Translations under genes and position numbers: made by a program
From: Monarcha castaneiventris obscurior
Lineage: Eukaryota; Chordata; Aves; Passeriformes; Monarchidae
Length of the DNA: 64,000 nucleotides
NCBI GenBank assembly: GCA_026261815.1
Contig: JAMPIT010000481.1
Location: 124,001 to 188,000, forward strand
Reading direction: 5' to 3'
Part shown: piece after piece, positions 1 to 43,620 of the stretch
Numbering within the stretch: position 1 is the first letter of the stretch
Layout: each line of letters starts with the position of its first letter
Notes under the pieces: model-generated
Seen by the model: only the letters and a program-made list of their open reading frames with translations
Database searches by the model: none
What the model was told of the DNA's origin: nothing

Positions 1-2434
1 GACAGCACGGCTTCAGGAGGATGTTTGTGACACAGCTGGAGTGTCGGATTCGAGGTGGGTACAAGCTGTGGGTTTGCATCTCAACATGGCAAGGCAAAAT
101 CCTCCCCCCACCGACTCTGAGCCCGGGAACACTGTGCAGGGTGTCCTTTCCTGGAAGCAGTCAGAGCAAAAGGCAGACGGGAGCTTATTCAGCTGAGAAC
201 AGGACTCACAATAGGTGGAACGTCAGGAGGATTTATATCAAGCAGCTAGGAAGACCCTAAAGGAAGGAGAGGGAAAAAAAATCCTCCTAATCTCAGAGTG
301 TGGTTATAAAATAGCAGCTGGGAGCTACTCTTGAGCCCTTTTTTTAAAAGTAGAGTCACACTGTTGATCGAGGGTATTTCTTCCTCTATCACCCCTTATT
401 TATTTATTTGAAAAATTCACAGCTAGAGAAGGTCCAGCAGGACAAAGTCCTCCTCATTTTCTGCAACGAGCAAAGGTGCAGTGATGCTTTACAGAGAGGA
501 AAGGGGAGAAATTTGGAGACCCAGATCCAGGTCTTTCCAAATGTGCTCAACCTTCAACATCCAAGGAGGAATTCCTCATAGGAAAACAAAAGAAGAGAAA
601 TCAGGACAGGCCATTCAAACCCATCCTCACCGAGAGGCAGTTTTGCTGCCTTTTCCCTTGAGGAGCTAAAGAAGGGACTCTTTGGATCTGCAGGAGGGGG
701 AGGACCAAACAGAAACCCCCTTTTCAACAATTCTGTAGGAAAAAATGTCATTTCTTCTGGCATTTTCCTTCTGCTGCTAGGCAATTATAAGTTCGAGGGT
801 TTAAAAAACTAAAAATAGAGGCAGTGTGTGTCTGTCTGTCCCTCTAAAGCTCAGGCGCCGCTTCTTGCAGTTGGCATTTTGCTACATCCACAAATAAGCA
901 CCGATGGAAGTTCTGCTGCTTTCCGTGTAAGATAAATATTCCCGCTGAATCCTCACCTCCCTTTGTCCAGCTGAAGGGTTTTTCAGGGTGTTTATTTTCT
1001 CTGAGCTCTGTGGTGCTCTTGAATACATATAAAGTATTAGTGCTGAGCGGGGGGAATTTCGGCAGGGCCTTTAATGGCAGATTTGCATAGAGCTGTCGAA
1101 GAGCAGGCACACCTGGGCATCAGCACGTGCTGGGCTCCCAGGGGGTTTGTGTTCTGTTATGTTCCTCGGGCTTCCATTGGAAGGCAAAGTGTATTAAGAC
1201 AAGAAGGAAGAAGAAAATGTCAACCCTGTAGGAACTCCATAAAATGGAACTTCAGATCCGTGCTCTGTTGCTGCCTTGGCAGCAGAACAAGACCTTTGCT
1301 GTAGAATCTGGCTGTTAAAATTCACATTGTGCTCAGGTTAAACTCTTTTTCAAGTTTATCTGTCTGAACATCATTGATTTAGGCCTGCAGAATCGACAAA
1401 TTATCATTATTATATTGTATTCTGCTCGTGTCAGGGAGCTCCTTAGTGCAGGGTAAACACATGGGGAAAAATTTCTTACTTTTAGAGAGGAAAGAGGGGG
1501 AAAAGGGGCATGTAGAGAAAAAGTGATGTTCCCAAGGCTGTCTGACCACAGGCAGAGCACTGAGCTGAATCCTGAAGGAGTACTCTGAGACCCAGCACAG
1601 GGTCCTTTCCTGTAGTGTTGGGTTAGGAAATTTGCTGGATGCTTATTTTGATTTAATCTGAAGATATAACCCATTGATAAGGTGAGAGGTGTGGAACAAA
1701 CCCCTGTCTTTTCTAGCTGGACTAATGTGCTTGTGGCGGGCATCTGGCAGCAATAATTTATCTGCAGGTTTCCTTTTGGATTGCTTTATTTTCATTCAGA
1801 GTTAAAGCAGTAAGAGTGAAATCCAGACAGCTCCTCAGCCTGGCTGTTATGTGAACAAGAGAGACACCTAATGAAAATACCCTGTCGGTCTCCAGGACTG
1901 CAAACATGCACTGTGTGACCTGAAATTTCACATTAAAACGATCTGTCTAGAGGGCTTCTGGCTGAGAAGGCAACAATAAAGGACAATGGTTTCATGTAAC
2001 CTTCCTGCATCCGAACCTAATATCACAGAGGCTCCAGAAATGCAGTCATGGCTCTGCCAGTTGTTTAAGTTGCCTGGGAGGAGCAGGGGCTGAGCTACCA
2101 AATGGATCTTATTCCCGATGTTTCTGCACTTTGGAGGGAAAGGAGGATTTTTGAGGATGATCCTGCTGTTGCTTTAAGCTGAAAAAAGGAGCTTGATGGT
2201 AGAAAACAGAATCTGGGAGCACAGAGCCCACCCCACCCCCACAGTGATGTAAGTGAAACATTATAAATACACAGCAGTGAGGCTGTGTCAAGTTCCCTAA
2301 ACAAGTAATGGGGTCTTCCCTATGGGGAACACTCCCAATAATTTAGAAGTTTGGAGTTAGGTTGGTTTTGGCTTTTTTTTTTAATAGGCCTGGCAAGGCA
2401 GCCTATTTGGCTTTTCCATTCTTTGGTCCTTAGC

Positions 2435-2488
2435 AAGGCTGGGTCACCAGATGTCCCTTCCAACCCTGAGAATTCTGTGATTTTGTGG
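2435..2488 (+). repeat. CR1 LINE 3'-end fragment (short)
   Basis: The stretch with 'ATGTCCCTTCCAACCCTGAG' followed by 'ATTCTGTGATTTTGTGG' is the typical sense-orientation end of avian CR1 elements. Only the last 50 or so bases are recognisable, so the boundary upstream is uncertain. Confidence 0.55.
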
Positions 2489-3059
2489 GTCTGTCCCTGC
2501 CTTAGGTAGCTCCTATCCCTTTCCTTGTGTGCTGACTGAATCTGTTCCTGCCTTCCCAGATCTGATCCTAGCTTGAAAGAGGAAGGGGAGGCAATGGGAG
2601 GAACTGCTCTGAGGTGCTGTGGAGTGGTGAGGAGCCTGGATGTCAGCTCAGATGTGATCTTTAACTCCTGAAGGCAAATGTGACCTTAAATGGGATCTCC
2701 CCCATTTATAGACAAGCAGCTTGAGCCCATCCCACCTGCCTGGCTAAGAAAAATGAAATTGTGCTTTGCTTTTCCATGCTGCCCATGTGGGTCCCAGTCC
2801 CTCTTTTTTTTGGCCACAGCTGGCCCCTTGCAGGCAATGCCCACTGCTCTTCCCATAGCCTGACTTCCCCTGCCACTTAGATCTGCAGAAAAGCCGTATT
2901 GCCAGGTCGCCACCCCAGCACATGCCAATTCCCTGAGAGAATTGTCAAAAAAGGCAAAAAAAGAGAGAGAAAAAAGAAAGAAAAAGCCCTCTCTGAAATT
3001 CCTGTCCGTTGGAGGCTCCCAGCAATCTGAGGTGCCGCTGTGCTGGCGGTGTGCGGCGG

Positions 3060-3310
3060 CATTAGGGAGCGAGCTCAGCGCACGCCGGCGTTGAAAGGCT
3101 CATAAATGTAATGAAGTCCCTGTGACACCTGCTCCTCTCCACACTTTAAACGGGAGCCATTGGTCCGCAGGGAGCCGCGGCTTTAAAAATACAAATTATA
3201 GTAATTGTCTGCTGTGTTATTGGGAAGATTGTAATAAACGTGGAGCACAACACCGCCGTGCCATGAGCAGAATGCTGACAGGGTGCATAAATTGCTCCAG
3301 GTTTTGATTC
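3060..3310. promoter_or_regulatory. Candidate conserved non-coding element in MYT1 5' intron
   Basis: A repeat-free block with mixed composition: CpG-containing GC-rich pieces next to AT-rich homeobox/octamer-like pieces around 3185-3235. It has no coding potential. Such a mix is typical of developmental enhancers, but conservation cannot be tested here. This is inference only. Confidence 0.3.
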
Positions 3311-4894
3311 CCCCCAGCCCCACTCTTTCTTTTTTTTCCTCTTTCCTCTCCAACCTCCCTGTCTAACAAATCATGGCGTGTTAACACTGAAGTTCTGGAA
3401 GGTGGCAGTGTGAAGGAGAGAGGCGCTTGGGTAAACTTCATTCCTCCTCTCTGAGGGGTTTTTAGCTGTGGTGCCCCAAGGGCTGAGGACCTTGGTCCCC
3501 TCTCCCTCCCTTCTTGCTGCTCCCAAACCTCAGGGAAAGTGCCAAGCAGTGCCTCCTTTGAGGGTGAGGAGCCCTGGCCCTTCTGCTGGGAACTGGGGGT
3601 TGCATTCATCGAGAAAGGTTTTTAGGGTGCATGTGGGGATGCAGTAGCACATACTCTACCTGCACCATCCCGACTGCCAGTGGAGCAGCACATGCTCTAC
3701 TTCATGTCCCCTCCTGCCTCTCCCTGGACCAGGGAGAGCAGCTGACAGTGTCCCTGCTCTGTCAGGAGTGCTGGAGCCATGGAATCTCCTCCTTTAGGAA
3801 TGATACAGGAACTGGTTTGTTCCTTCTCTGACTGGGCCTGTAGAGGATATTCCAGAGAGAGTTTGTTTTTATTATGCCAAATCCCACTTCTAAATGGTTC
3901 TTTCATCTCCTTTTCTCTCTCCTTGTAATCTCTGGAGGAAATGTCCCACATGGTAACACTGTAGTAAAACCTAAATTGTCTTCCCAACCTACCAGGCTCT
4001 GATCCCCCTCCTTGCTCACACCCTGACCTTGCCATTCCCCCTTGGCATTTACTGCCAAACACTCCTGCCTGCAGAGAGAGCATCTGTGTTGAGGGCGAGA
4101 CATAAAACAGCTCTTTGACCACTTCAGCAGCTCCTATGACAACTTTAATGAAATCCCATTTATATTATTCCAGCCACATCTTTGTGCTGTGCCATGGAGG
4201 TCCATGCTTTCCTGCTCCCACCTCCAGGCACTGCCTTGGTTTCAAAGGTGCTGCACCCCAGAGGTGGCTGCACTTCAGCCTTCTGCTACCTTGTGGCATG
4301 TGGTGATGTTTAATTAATATCCAGAACTTTGAAGTCCCCGATGTTACTTATTCATGCCCGTGTTCCCTGCAGACCTCGTGTTTGATGTCCACGTTGTGGG
4401 TTATTTAGATGCAGTCCTCTTTGTGGCAAATTTAAGCAGAGAGGAGAGGTTGTTCTTTAGGGCACTTGTGCAAAATTGCCCTTTTCAGGCAGGAGATCAG
4501 CTCAGACACATATTCAGAGGTTTCTGATTCTGTGTTGGCATTCCACCCGTGTGCTCACAGCAGTTCTGTGCTGTAAATGCAGAGAAATCAGTTCTGCCCT
4601 TAACAAGGGCTATCTCATGCACAGCCAACACATCTGGGTGTTTGTCCCTCTGTGCTACTTGACAGAAGAAGTCCTTCCTGTGTCCCAGGATGTGGAAATT
4701 AATTTAAAATTGCTAAATCTGTGCACTGTGGGTTGAACAACGGCATCGAGGCAAGAAGCCTCCATCTCAAAAACAGGAGAAAGCTGTCCCAGCCGCCCAA
4801 GTATTTACACAAAGCCACAACCACATACGAGCTTGTCCTTTAATGATCATTTTCTGGTTATCTTTCAGTAATGATTTTTTTCCTTCTGTTGCAG

Positions 4895-37149
<32,255 letters not shown>

Positions 37150-39695
37150 TGCAGTGGGACGGAGAGCAGCAAGCAAACAGACTGTAAGATGGAACTTTCC
37201 CTCCAAGTATTCAGGTTTACAAGTTAGAAAACTTGTTTAATGAATGAAAAAAAAAAAAAAAAGGACCAAAATGTAACCAAGAGGCCATTTCTGAGACATG
37301 GAACTGATCGAACTCAATGTTCTCGTTTACTTAACTTTGGACCTTCTTGAGAAAAGTGGGATTATTTTCTACCTGGACCGTGAGGTAGATCAGGATGGAA
37401 GGTTAAATTCTCCAGTAGGCTGTGGGGCTTGGTAGCAGGTGAAGAGCAGGCATCTTTCATGAGTTGCTGTGCTCTTGCAGAGTTGATCCAAGGGTTAAAA
37501 CGTTACAAGAACAGGGTCTTGTCTGATCCAAGACTAGTGTATGACTGGCTTAAAACCCTCATGTTGTCTATGGTCGTATGTCCAGATCACCTACTCACAC
37601 ATGAGTTATGTTCTATGTTGCTACAAGCGCTGGAGCTGCAAGCTACCTGTAAATCTGAACCTGTGCTGGGCCTCCCAACCCTGAAGTGTTCAGATATCCA
37701 CTGGGCATGGGAACTCTGAAGTATTATAAAGTAGCTTATTTTTATTTTCTGAAAGAAATCTGAAGAGCAGTTCTGGATCTCCAGTGGAAAGCGCAATGGA
37801 AAAAAGGTTCTCAGGGAAGCTTTTGGAGTTTGCAACTACAGTATTCCTTTGTCTGTCTTAAATATGAGAGTAGCTATTATGAATAGGCCAATTCCAGATA
37901 TTTCAAACAGAAGAATTTCTTTAATGTGTCATGGTCCGGTGTATATGATTTTTTGGAAATCTGTTTGATGACAGTTCTGGTTCTTTTCATTATTGTGATC
38001 ATCCCTACAGTGGCGCAGTACTGCCAGTCCAGAGATCATACATCAATGCCAGAGAACGGTTGAGATTGCAATGAACAAAATGAAACAAATCAAAAAGAAG
38101 CAAAAACCAACGAAAAGAGAGATGTTAATTGATGGCCAGAAAAGTGCTTAGGTACCGTGAACCAGGAGTTGATTTCTTACACGTATCCGCAGGGCAATGA
38201 GGATGGTTTGGTTTGGTGTTCTAGGATTTGCGCAAAATCACAGCACGAGCGCCATTCTGCAGCAAAAAAAAAAAAAAAGGGAAAAATGGAAAAGAAAAAG
38301 AGAATTCAGGTATTGGGAATTCTTCCAAAGAAGCAGCTGTAAGCAGCTGGGTACACGCAGCCCTCTGTGCACTTAGAGAACAACTCTATGAATGTCTTTG
38401 CGACGCTGCTCTGCAGCACCCACTCCATGGCCAGGGCCGGCGTTCACCCCCCGGGGCTGCTCCCCACCTTCGCTCCCATCCGGAGCTCGCTTCCTTCTCC
38501 AAACACTTCAGTGGGGCAAAACCCCCTGAGGAGTCCCAACGTGGGGCATCCCACATCCCCTATCCTGCATCCCTCCCGGCCATGGGGTGGGCAGAATTGG
38601 GGAGGATCTTGTTGACCCCAACTAAAGGCAAGACTGGTGTCATTCCGAGCCAAATCCTGTAGGTATTTAGGGTGTAATTTGGAGAAGTCAGTGGAAAGTC
38701 CTAGTGACTCCCACGGCCACTGGATCCAGCCTGGAAGCCCATGAGTGGCTTGACTGGGGTCGTTCCCCGTGTTGAGTTCCATAAGGCAGTTGCCCTGGGT
38801 GGGTTTGCTCCCATACTTAAGTGTTTGCAGGATTAGACTCCACGAGTTCACTCATTTTAGAACCCATTCCAAGTGCAAAAACAAAAAAAAAAAAAAGGGA
38901 AGAAAAAAAGTATAAAATTTGAGGTGTTAAAAACACAATGTTCTTAACATGTAAATAGAGTCCAAATTGATTGTGACTGCAATTCAGTTAGTATTTAAAA
39001 GTAGAGAAATTGCACTTACTGGAAGAAAGAGAAGAAAAAAAAAAGTAGTTAGTTTAATTATCCTGTAAATTATTTAATTTTGGCAAGATGTATGTAATTT
39101 ATATTTACAACACCTTATGTTAACTTTTTGCTATTTATTTAACTTTTTTATTTATTGATTTTATACTTATTTTAAACTGGACACTGCACCATAGAAATGA
39201 AGATAAAAGAAGCAAAAAAAAGTTAAAAATTAAAACTTTTGACCATAAAAAATGATATTCCAAAAAAAAAAGAAAAAAAAAGAAAAAAACCCCTATCTAC
39301 AACTCCTACTTGTAATTTTGATGCAACCAAGTTATTTTTTATATATTTTGTTATTTATTCTTTTAATGATGGGAATTTTTTTAAAGATATTTTATAACTG
39401 AGACATTTTGATAATTTTTTGGTTTGTTTTTTTGCGGGGCAGGGGCACTGGGGGGAAGAGAGACTTTTTCAGTTTTTCTTTTCTTTTTCATTCATATTGT
39501 TTCAGGCATTGATAACAGGAAATGAAAATTCTGTATTTATTATTTATTTAATATTTAAGTCGGGAAAAAAATGAACTGTGCTCTTGTTGTATATTTATTT
39601 TGTCGTTTGTGTGTTGGTTATGTGATGACTGAGTACTTGTTTATGTGAAGGAATACTGTTAATATTTAAATAATAAAGAGTCACATTGAAAGTTA
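37150..39695 (+). other. MYT1: MYT1 3' UTR
   Basis: About 2.5 kb from the stop to just past a poly(A) signal. The distal half (about 38880-39680) is very AT-rich, with TATTTATT and ATTTA AU-rich-element motifs and a TGTAAATA Pumilio-type site at 38950-38957. A-rich tracts occur at 37243-37262, 38263-38277 and 39250-39290. No coding potential. Confidence 0.8.
39672..39677 (+). terminator. MYT1: MYT1 poly(A) signal AATAAA
   Basis: AATAAA in the context TTTAAATAATAAAGAGTCAC at the end of the AT-rich 3' UTR, consistent with cleavage about 15-25 bases later. A second AATAAA at 39802-39807, with T/G-rich sequence after it, is a possible alternative. Confidence 0.75.
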
Positions 39696-40187
39696 TAGCA
39701 GGCTACATGTTATTCTGTGAAAATGAATACTGTGATCTACTTTCCTCAGGAAATGTGTTTTGCAGACAGAACTTCCTTATGTACTGGCAGGGTTATTTCA
39801 TAATAAAACCCAGTTCTGTTTGTGACTTTAGTTCCTATGGTCTTTCTTCGAGCTGCTGCCAATGTGTCCCCACTGGGCTTTGTCCTTGTCCTGCAACGTG
39901 GCTTGGGGGTGGTCAGAATGTCCCTGCTGACCTGGAGCTCCAGCCAGGGACTGTGCACCTCCCACCTTGCTCTTCCCACCTCCTAAGCTGGGGGATTTAA
40001 GGGGAATTTAGGTTTGGTATCTCTGCAGGCTTTGGAGAAGGAGCTGCCACCATCCGGCCAAGCAGGTGCTTAAAATCCCACTAGAGCTGTGATGGGGAGA
40101 ATCATAAGTCCCAGGAATGCTGCAGGCAGAATTCCTCTGGGCAGGACTTGCCCCCTGCACCCCCAATGCTCCACATCCCCAGGAGTG

Positions 40188-40590
40188 TAGGAGCACCTCT
40201 TCTATGGACACAGGCTGAGAGAGCTGGGGGTGTTCAGCCTGGAGAACAGAAGAGCCTCTTCCAGTGCCTGAAGGACCTCCAAGAGAGATAGAGAGGGACT
40301 TGGGGCAAGGGTGTGGACAGGACAAGGGGGATTGCCTTCACACTGACAGAGGGCAGGGTTAGATATTAGGAAGGAATTCTTCCCTGTGAGGGTGGAGAGG
40401 CCCTGGCACAGGGTGCCCAGAGAAGCTGTGGCTGCCCCTGGATCCCTGGAAGTGTCCAAGGCCAGGCTGGACGGGGCTGGGAGCAACCTGGGATAGTGGC
40501 AAGTGTCCCTGTTCATGGCAGGAGGTTGGAATGAGGTGATCTTTAAGGTCCCTTCCAACCCAAAACATTCTAGGACTTTATGATCTTGTG
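40188..40590 (+). repeat. CR1 LINE 3'-end copy (longest in window)
   Basis: GGAGCACCTCTTCTATGGAC, GGCTGAGAGAGCTGGGGGTG, TTCAGCCTGGAGAACAGAAG, CCCTGTGAGGGTGGAGAGGC, CCCAGAGAAGCTGTGGCTGC, then TTTAAGGTCCCTTCCAACCC. Sense orientation, about 400 bp. Confidence 0.95.
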
Positions 40591-41579
40591 GCTTTGTGCT
40601 CCCACAGGTGGTGTGTGAGCAGAGGAGATGCCATTGGGAGTGGTACGGGAGATGCCAGCCCTGGGATACGACACAGAGATGGACAATTTTCCCTCCTGGA
40701 TTTCCAAAAAACTTCACCAAACTGATCTCTGAGGTTTAGCTCAAATGCTGGGCAGTGGCTGGTTTTTGTTAACAAGATTTGCTCAGTTGCATCAACCCAA
40801 CGGTGATACTCACAGATCGCCCTCCTGGAAGAACAGAGCCTTTTCTCTGGAAAGAGTTTATGTTTTGAAGCTGTGGCAGTGAAGAGAATTTTTCACTGAT
40901 CACTACGATGGAGACATAATTTCTAAAGTTGCCAAAATTCAGTTTTGCTCTGCTGTAGCAGAGGTGAAATAGGGTAAATCATGTTAAGGCCATTTGGAGC
41001 TGAGTGAATTGGATCAAATGGGAATTTCAGGCAGGTTCATCACCAAGACATTAAATTGTCTGATTAACTGAACTGAACTTCTCTGTCTGTCCCTGCACAG
41101 AAGCACAAGCACTGCTGGGTTACAGCAGAAGGAGGCAGCCCTACCACAGGCATGAAGGTAAAGGGAGCAGAGTAAAATACAGCCAAAAAAAGGTAAGAAC
41201 AGTAGTCAGAAAAACATAGAGAAAAGTTTGGGTAGAAGGAAGATTACCTAAAGTTTTTTGCCTTCATTTACTGTCTGCAAGGTGTCCCAGGCCAGGACAA
41301 CTGGCAGAAGCTTAAGACAGGCTTAGGATCCCTTAGCCAGTGGTCCCAAATGCCTGAAAATAAACACCCCCATCAATGAGGACTGCTGGAGATGGAGCCC
41401 AGCTTGCCCAGGAGTCCCAAGCGCAAAGTGTCTTTGAGGCTTTGCTGGACATAACTTGGAGTTGATGGGATTTTGTCCCTTTCTCACAGGAGGAAAACCA
41501 GTCTGACTCATGTTCACCTCACTGGCTGGCACGTTGTTTTCCTGAAGGGCACATAATTGTTTTATGGGGGTTTTGCTTG

Positions 41580-41780
41580 ACTTTGCAGCGCCGAGCAGTT
41601 CCTTGTGCCAATATTTGATTATGATGATCGAGCTAATAGACGTGCTTGCCTGTCCTTCCTTAACGAATTGGCTGAGCTGGATAATAGAGCGCTCAGATTT
41701 GTGCTAAATTGCAGCTCGGGGAGCCATCACTGGGAGATGTTATCTTCTTGGAACTGGCGTCCTTTATCGCAGGGAAGGGA
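41580..41780. promoter_or_regulatory. Candidate intergenic regulatory element
   Basis: Repeat-free block with GCCAATATTTGATTATGATG, GAGCTAATAGACGTGC, GATAATAGAGCGCTC and TGTTATCTTC (GATA-like). No coding ORF worth calling. Inference. Confidence 0.3.
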
Positions 41781-43379
41781 ATTGAATTGGTTTAAGATGG
41801 TACACTGTCAGTTTATAGGTGTGCTTAGGAGAGCTCTTAAGCCTCCTGCAGCGGGCGAAGGGTGAGAGCGGAATGTCAGAGCAGTGTGGGGCTTTGTTCA
41901 AGGATGCCAGAAAAAAGGTACTCGTCAGCATATGGTTGTCTCTAAACACGTCGATAAACCATTGACCAATGAGAGTCATTTGGCCTCACTGATGCCACTG
42001 CTAATTGTTAAAAGCTGCTAACGACCCATTCCTCCAGTGGTACCTTCCACTTGCCAGCATTGACCTATTCTCTCCCAGAGAGATGCTCCAGCCATGGCTT
42101 TCAGCTGTAAGCAGCGAGGGGAGGGTCTTTCCCAGCCTCGTGCATTTTTTCTGATTGTTGTTCCTCTTGCCCCACAGCTCCTTTGAGTGAAGGGCTCGAA
42201 TCACCTCACCCACTCCTACAAGCAAGGGGTCCTGAAAAACACACAGCTGGGTGGTCAGGAAGGGGTTGCCTCATTCCCATCAGGTTACTGGGGAGAGAAG
42301 GCCACTTTGGTCTTCAGAGATGCCATTTAGCATCAAATTCATCCCCCCTGGGCTTCAGAAAGACAATGCTGAGGCTGGGGAGCAGTGGGATGGGCTGGAG
42401 ATGACACTGCAGCCAGTGGAGCAGCTCTGAGCTGGAAATTGCTCCAGCATGGCTTGGTTGGATTTAAAGGCTCTGGCCTGCACTTGTTAGCACACTCACT
42501 TCTCCTACACTTTTATGAGAAGATACATCCTGAAACGACCTCCTGGTTTGTACAGAAAGGCTCGTGGGACTGAGGCTTTGGAAAGCATGAAGATGATGCA
42601 TTCTTCAAATAGCTCTTGTTACTCCAGCTGCCCTTATCCCTATCTCTCAGTAGGATGAATAAACCAGCAATTGTTGTAGAAATGGTAGTATCTGTTTTAA
42701 AGACATTTTCGACCCTGTCAAGAAGGAAGTATAAGAACCTCTAAAGCCTGCTTTCATTTCTATGACTGCAGCGCTCCTTGTTTAAATGACAGGGACTACC
42801 TGTGATGACCTGAGGAAACATGAGCCATGAAGGGGTAGAACAAGGACATATGCTCCACCTGAGCTTCCCCAGAAGGACCTGTCCATGCCAAGACGTCCTC
42901 GCAGCATCCTGCCCGCAGCAGGTTAACACCAGCGCATCCTTATTGAAACCAGGATATGCCAAAACTTTTCCTTGCCTCTTCCTTACTCACACCAAGCCCC
43001 AGAGTCCACCTGCACTGAGCATGAGGCAATGGTTGAATGGTTTAGACTCAAACAGGGGCTAACCTGGCCTTAGCATCGCAGGGGAGTTGGTTTTGGTAAG
43101 ACAAGTCCAAGATCAAGCTCCTCAGGTTTTGCCATTTGTTAGAGGACTCCTTCTCAAGCTCCAGTATTTAATAATCTAGCCTAACTATGCTGAGGCTGTT
43201 TAGCAATTAAATAACATAAATCCAGAAGCTAGATTAATAAACAGAACAGTCTGGTCTGTCTAGAGCAGTCTACAGGGTGGAGAGATAAAACTATAAAATA
43301 TTTATTACCAGCTTGGGGATGAAGTCATTAATTTAATAACTACCCATTGCTTTGCTTCTTACAGTTGTTACCAGTCTGA

Positions 43380-43620
43380 AGGTTGCAGAAGATTAGGTGG
43401 GAAACTTACTGCTTCCCTGCTGAGTGGAGCCTTTCCCATGAAAGCCAGGGCCCAGCTCCCATCTGTCACCCCATTACGTTCGGAGGTGGTGAATATATTA
43501 CTGTGCCGCTTCCCGAAATAAAACAAAACAAAATTTCTGCTGGCCACATGGCAACCCTCCGCGGGACTTAATGAGGACACTGCCCTTTGTGCACAAGGCC
43601 ACTTCCAACAGCTGTAGAGA
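43380..43620. promoter_or_regulatory. Candidate intergenic regulatory element
   Basis: Non-repetitive stretch with CCCATTACGTTCGGAGGTGG, an AT-rich centre and CCGCGGGACTTAATGAGGAC. Mixed composition and CpG retention suggest constraint, but this is inference. Confidence 0.25.

Larger units (their letters stand above)
1..4894. other. Non-coding sequence upstream of the first MYT1 coding exon
   Basis: Probably a 5' intron of MYT1, because the start codon sits directly after a strong acceptor (T/C-rich tract, then GCAG at 4891-4894). No ORF here resembles a protein I know. It holds one small CR1 tail near 2435 and a compositionally distinct candidate regulatory block around 3060-3310. I cannot place a 5' UTR exon or promoter. 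Confidence 0.6.

Noticed and set aside
40202..40720. 172-residue minus-strand ORF
   Set aside because: Lies within and beside a CR1 3' end; similar frames occur at other CR1 copies in the window and carry no reverse-transcriptase motif.
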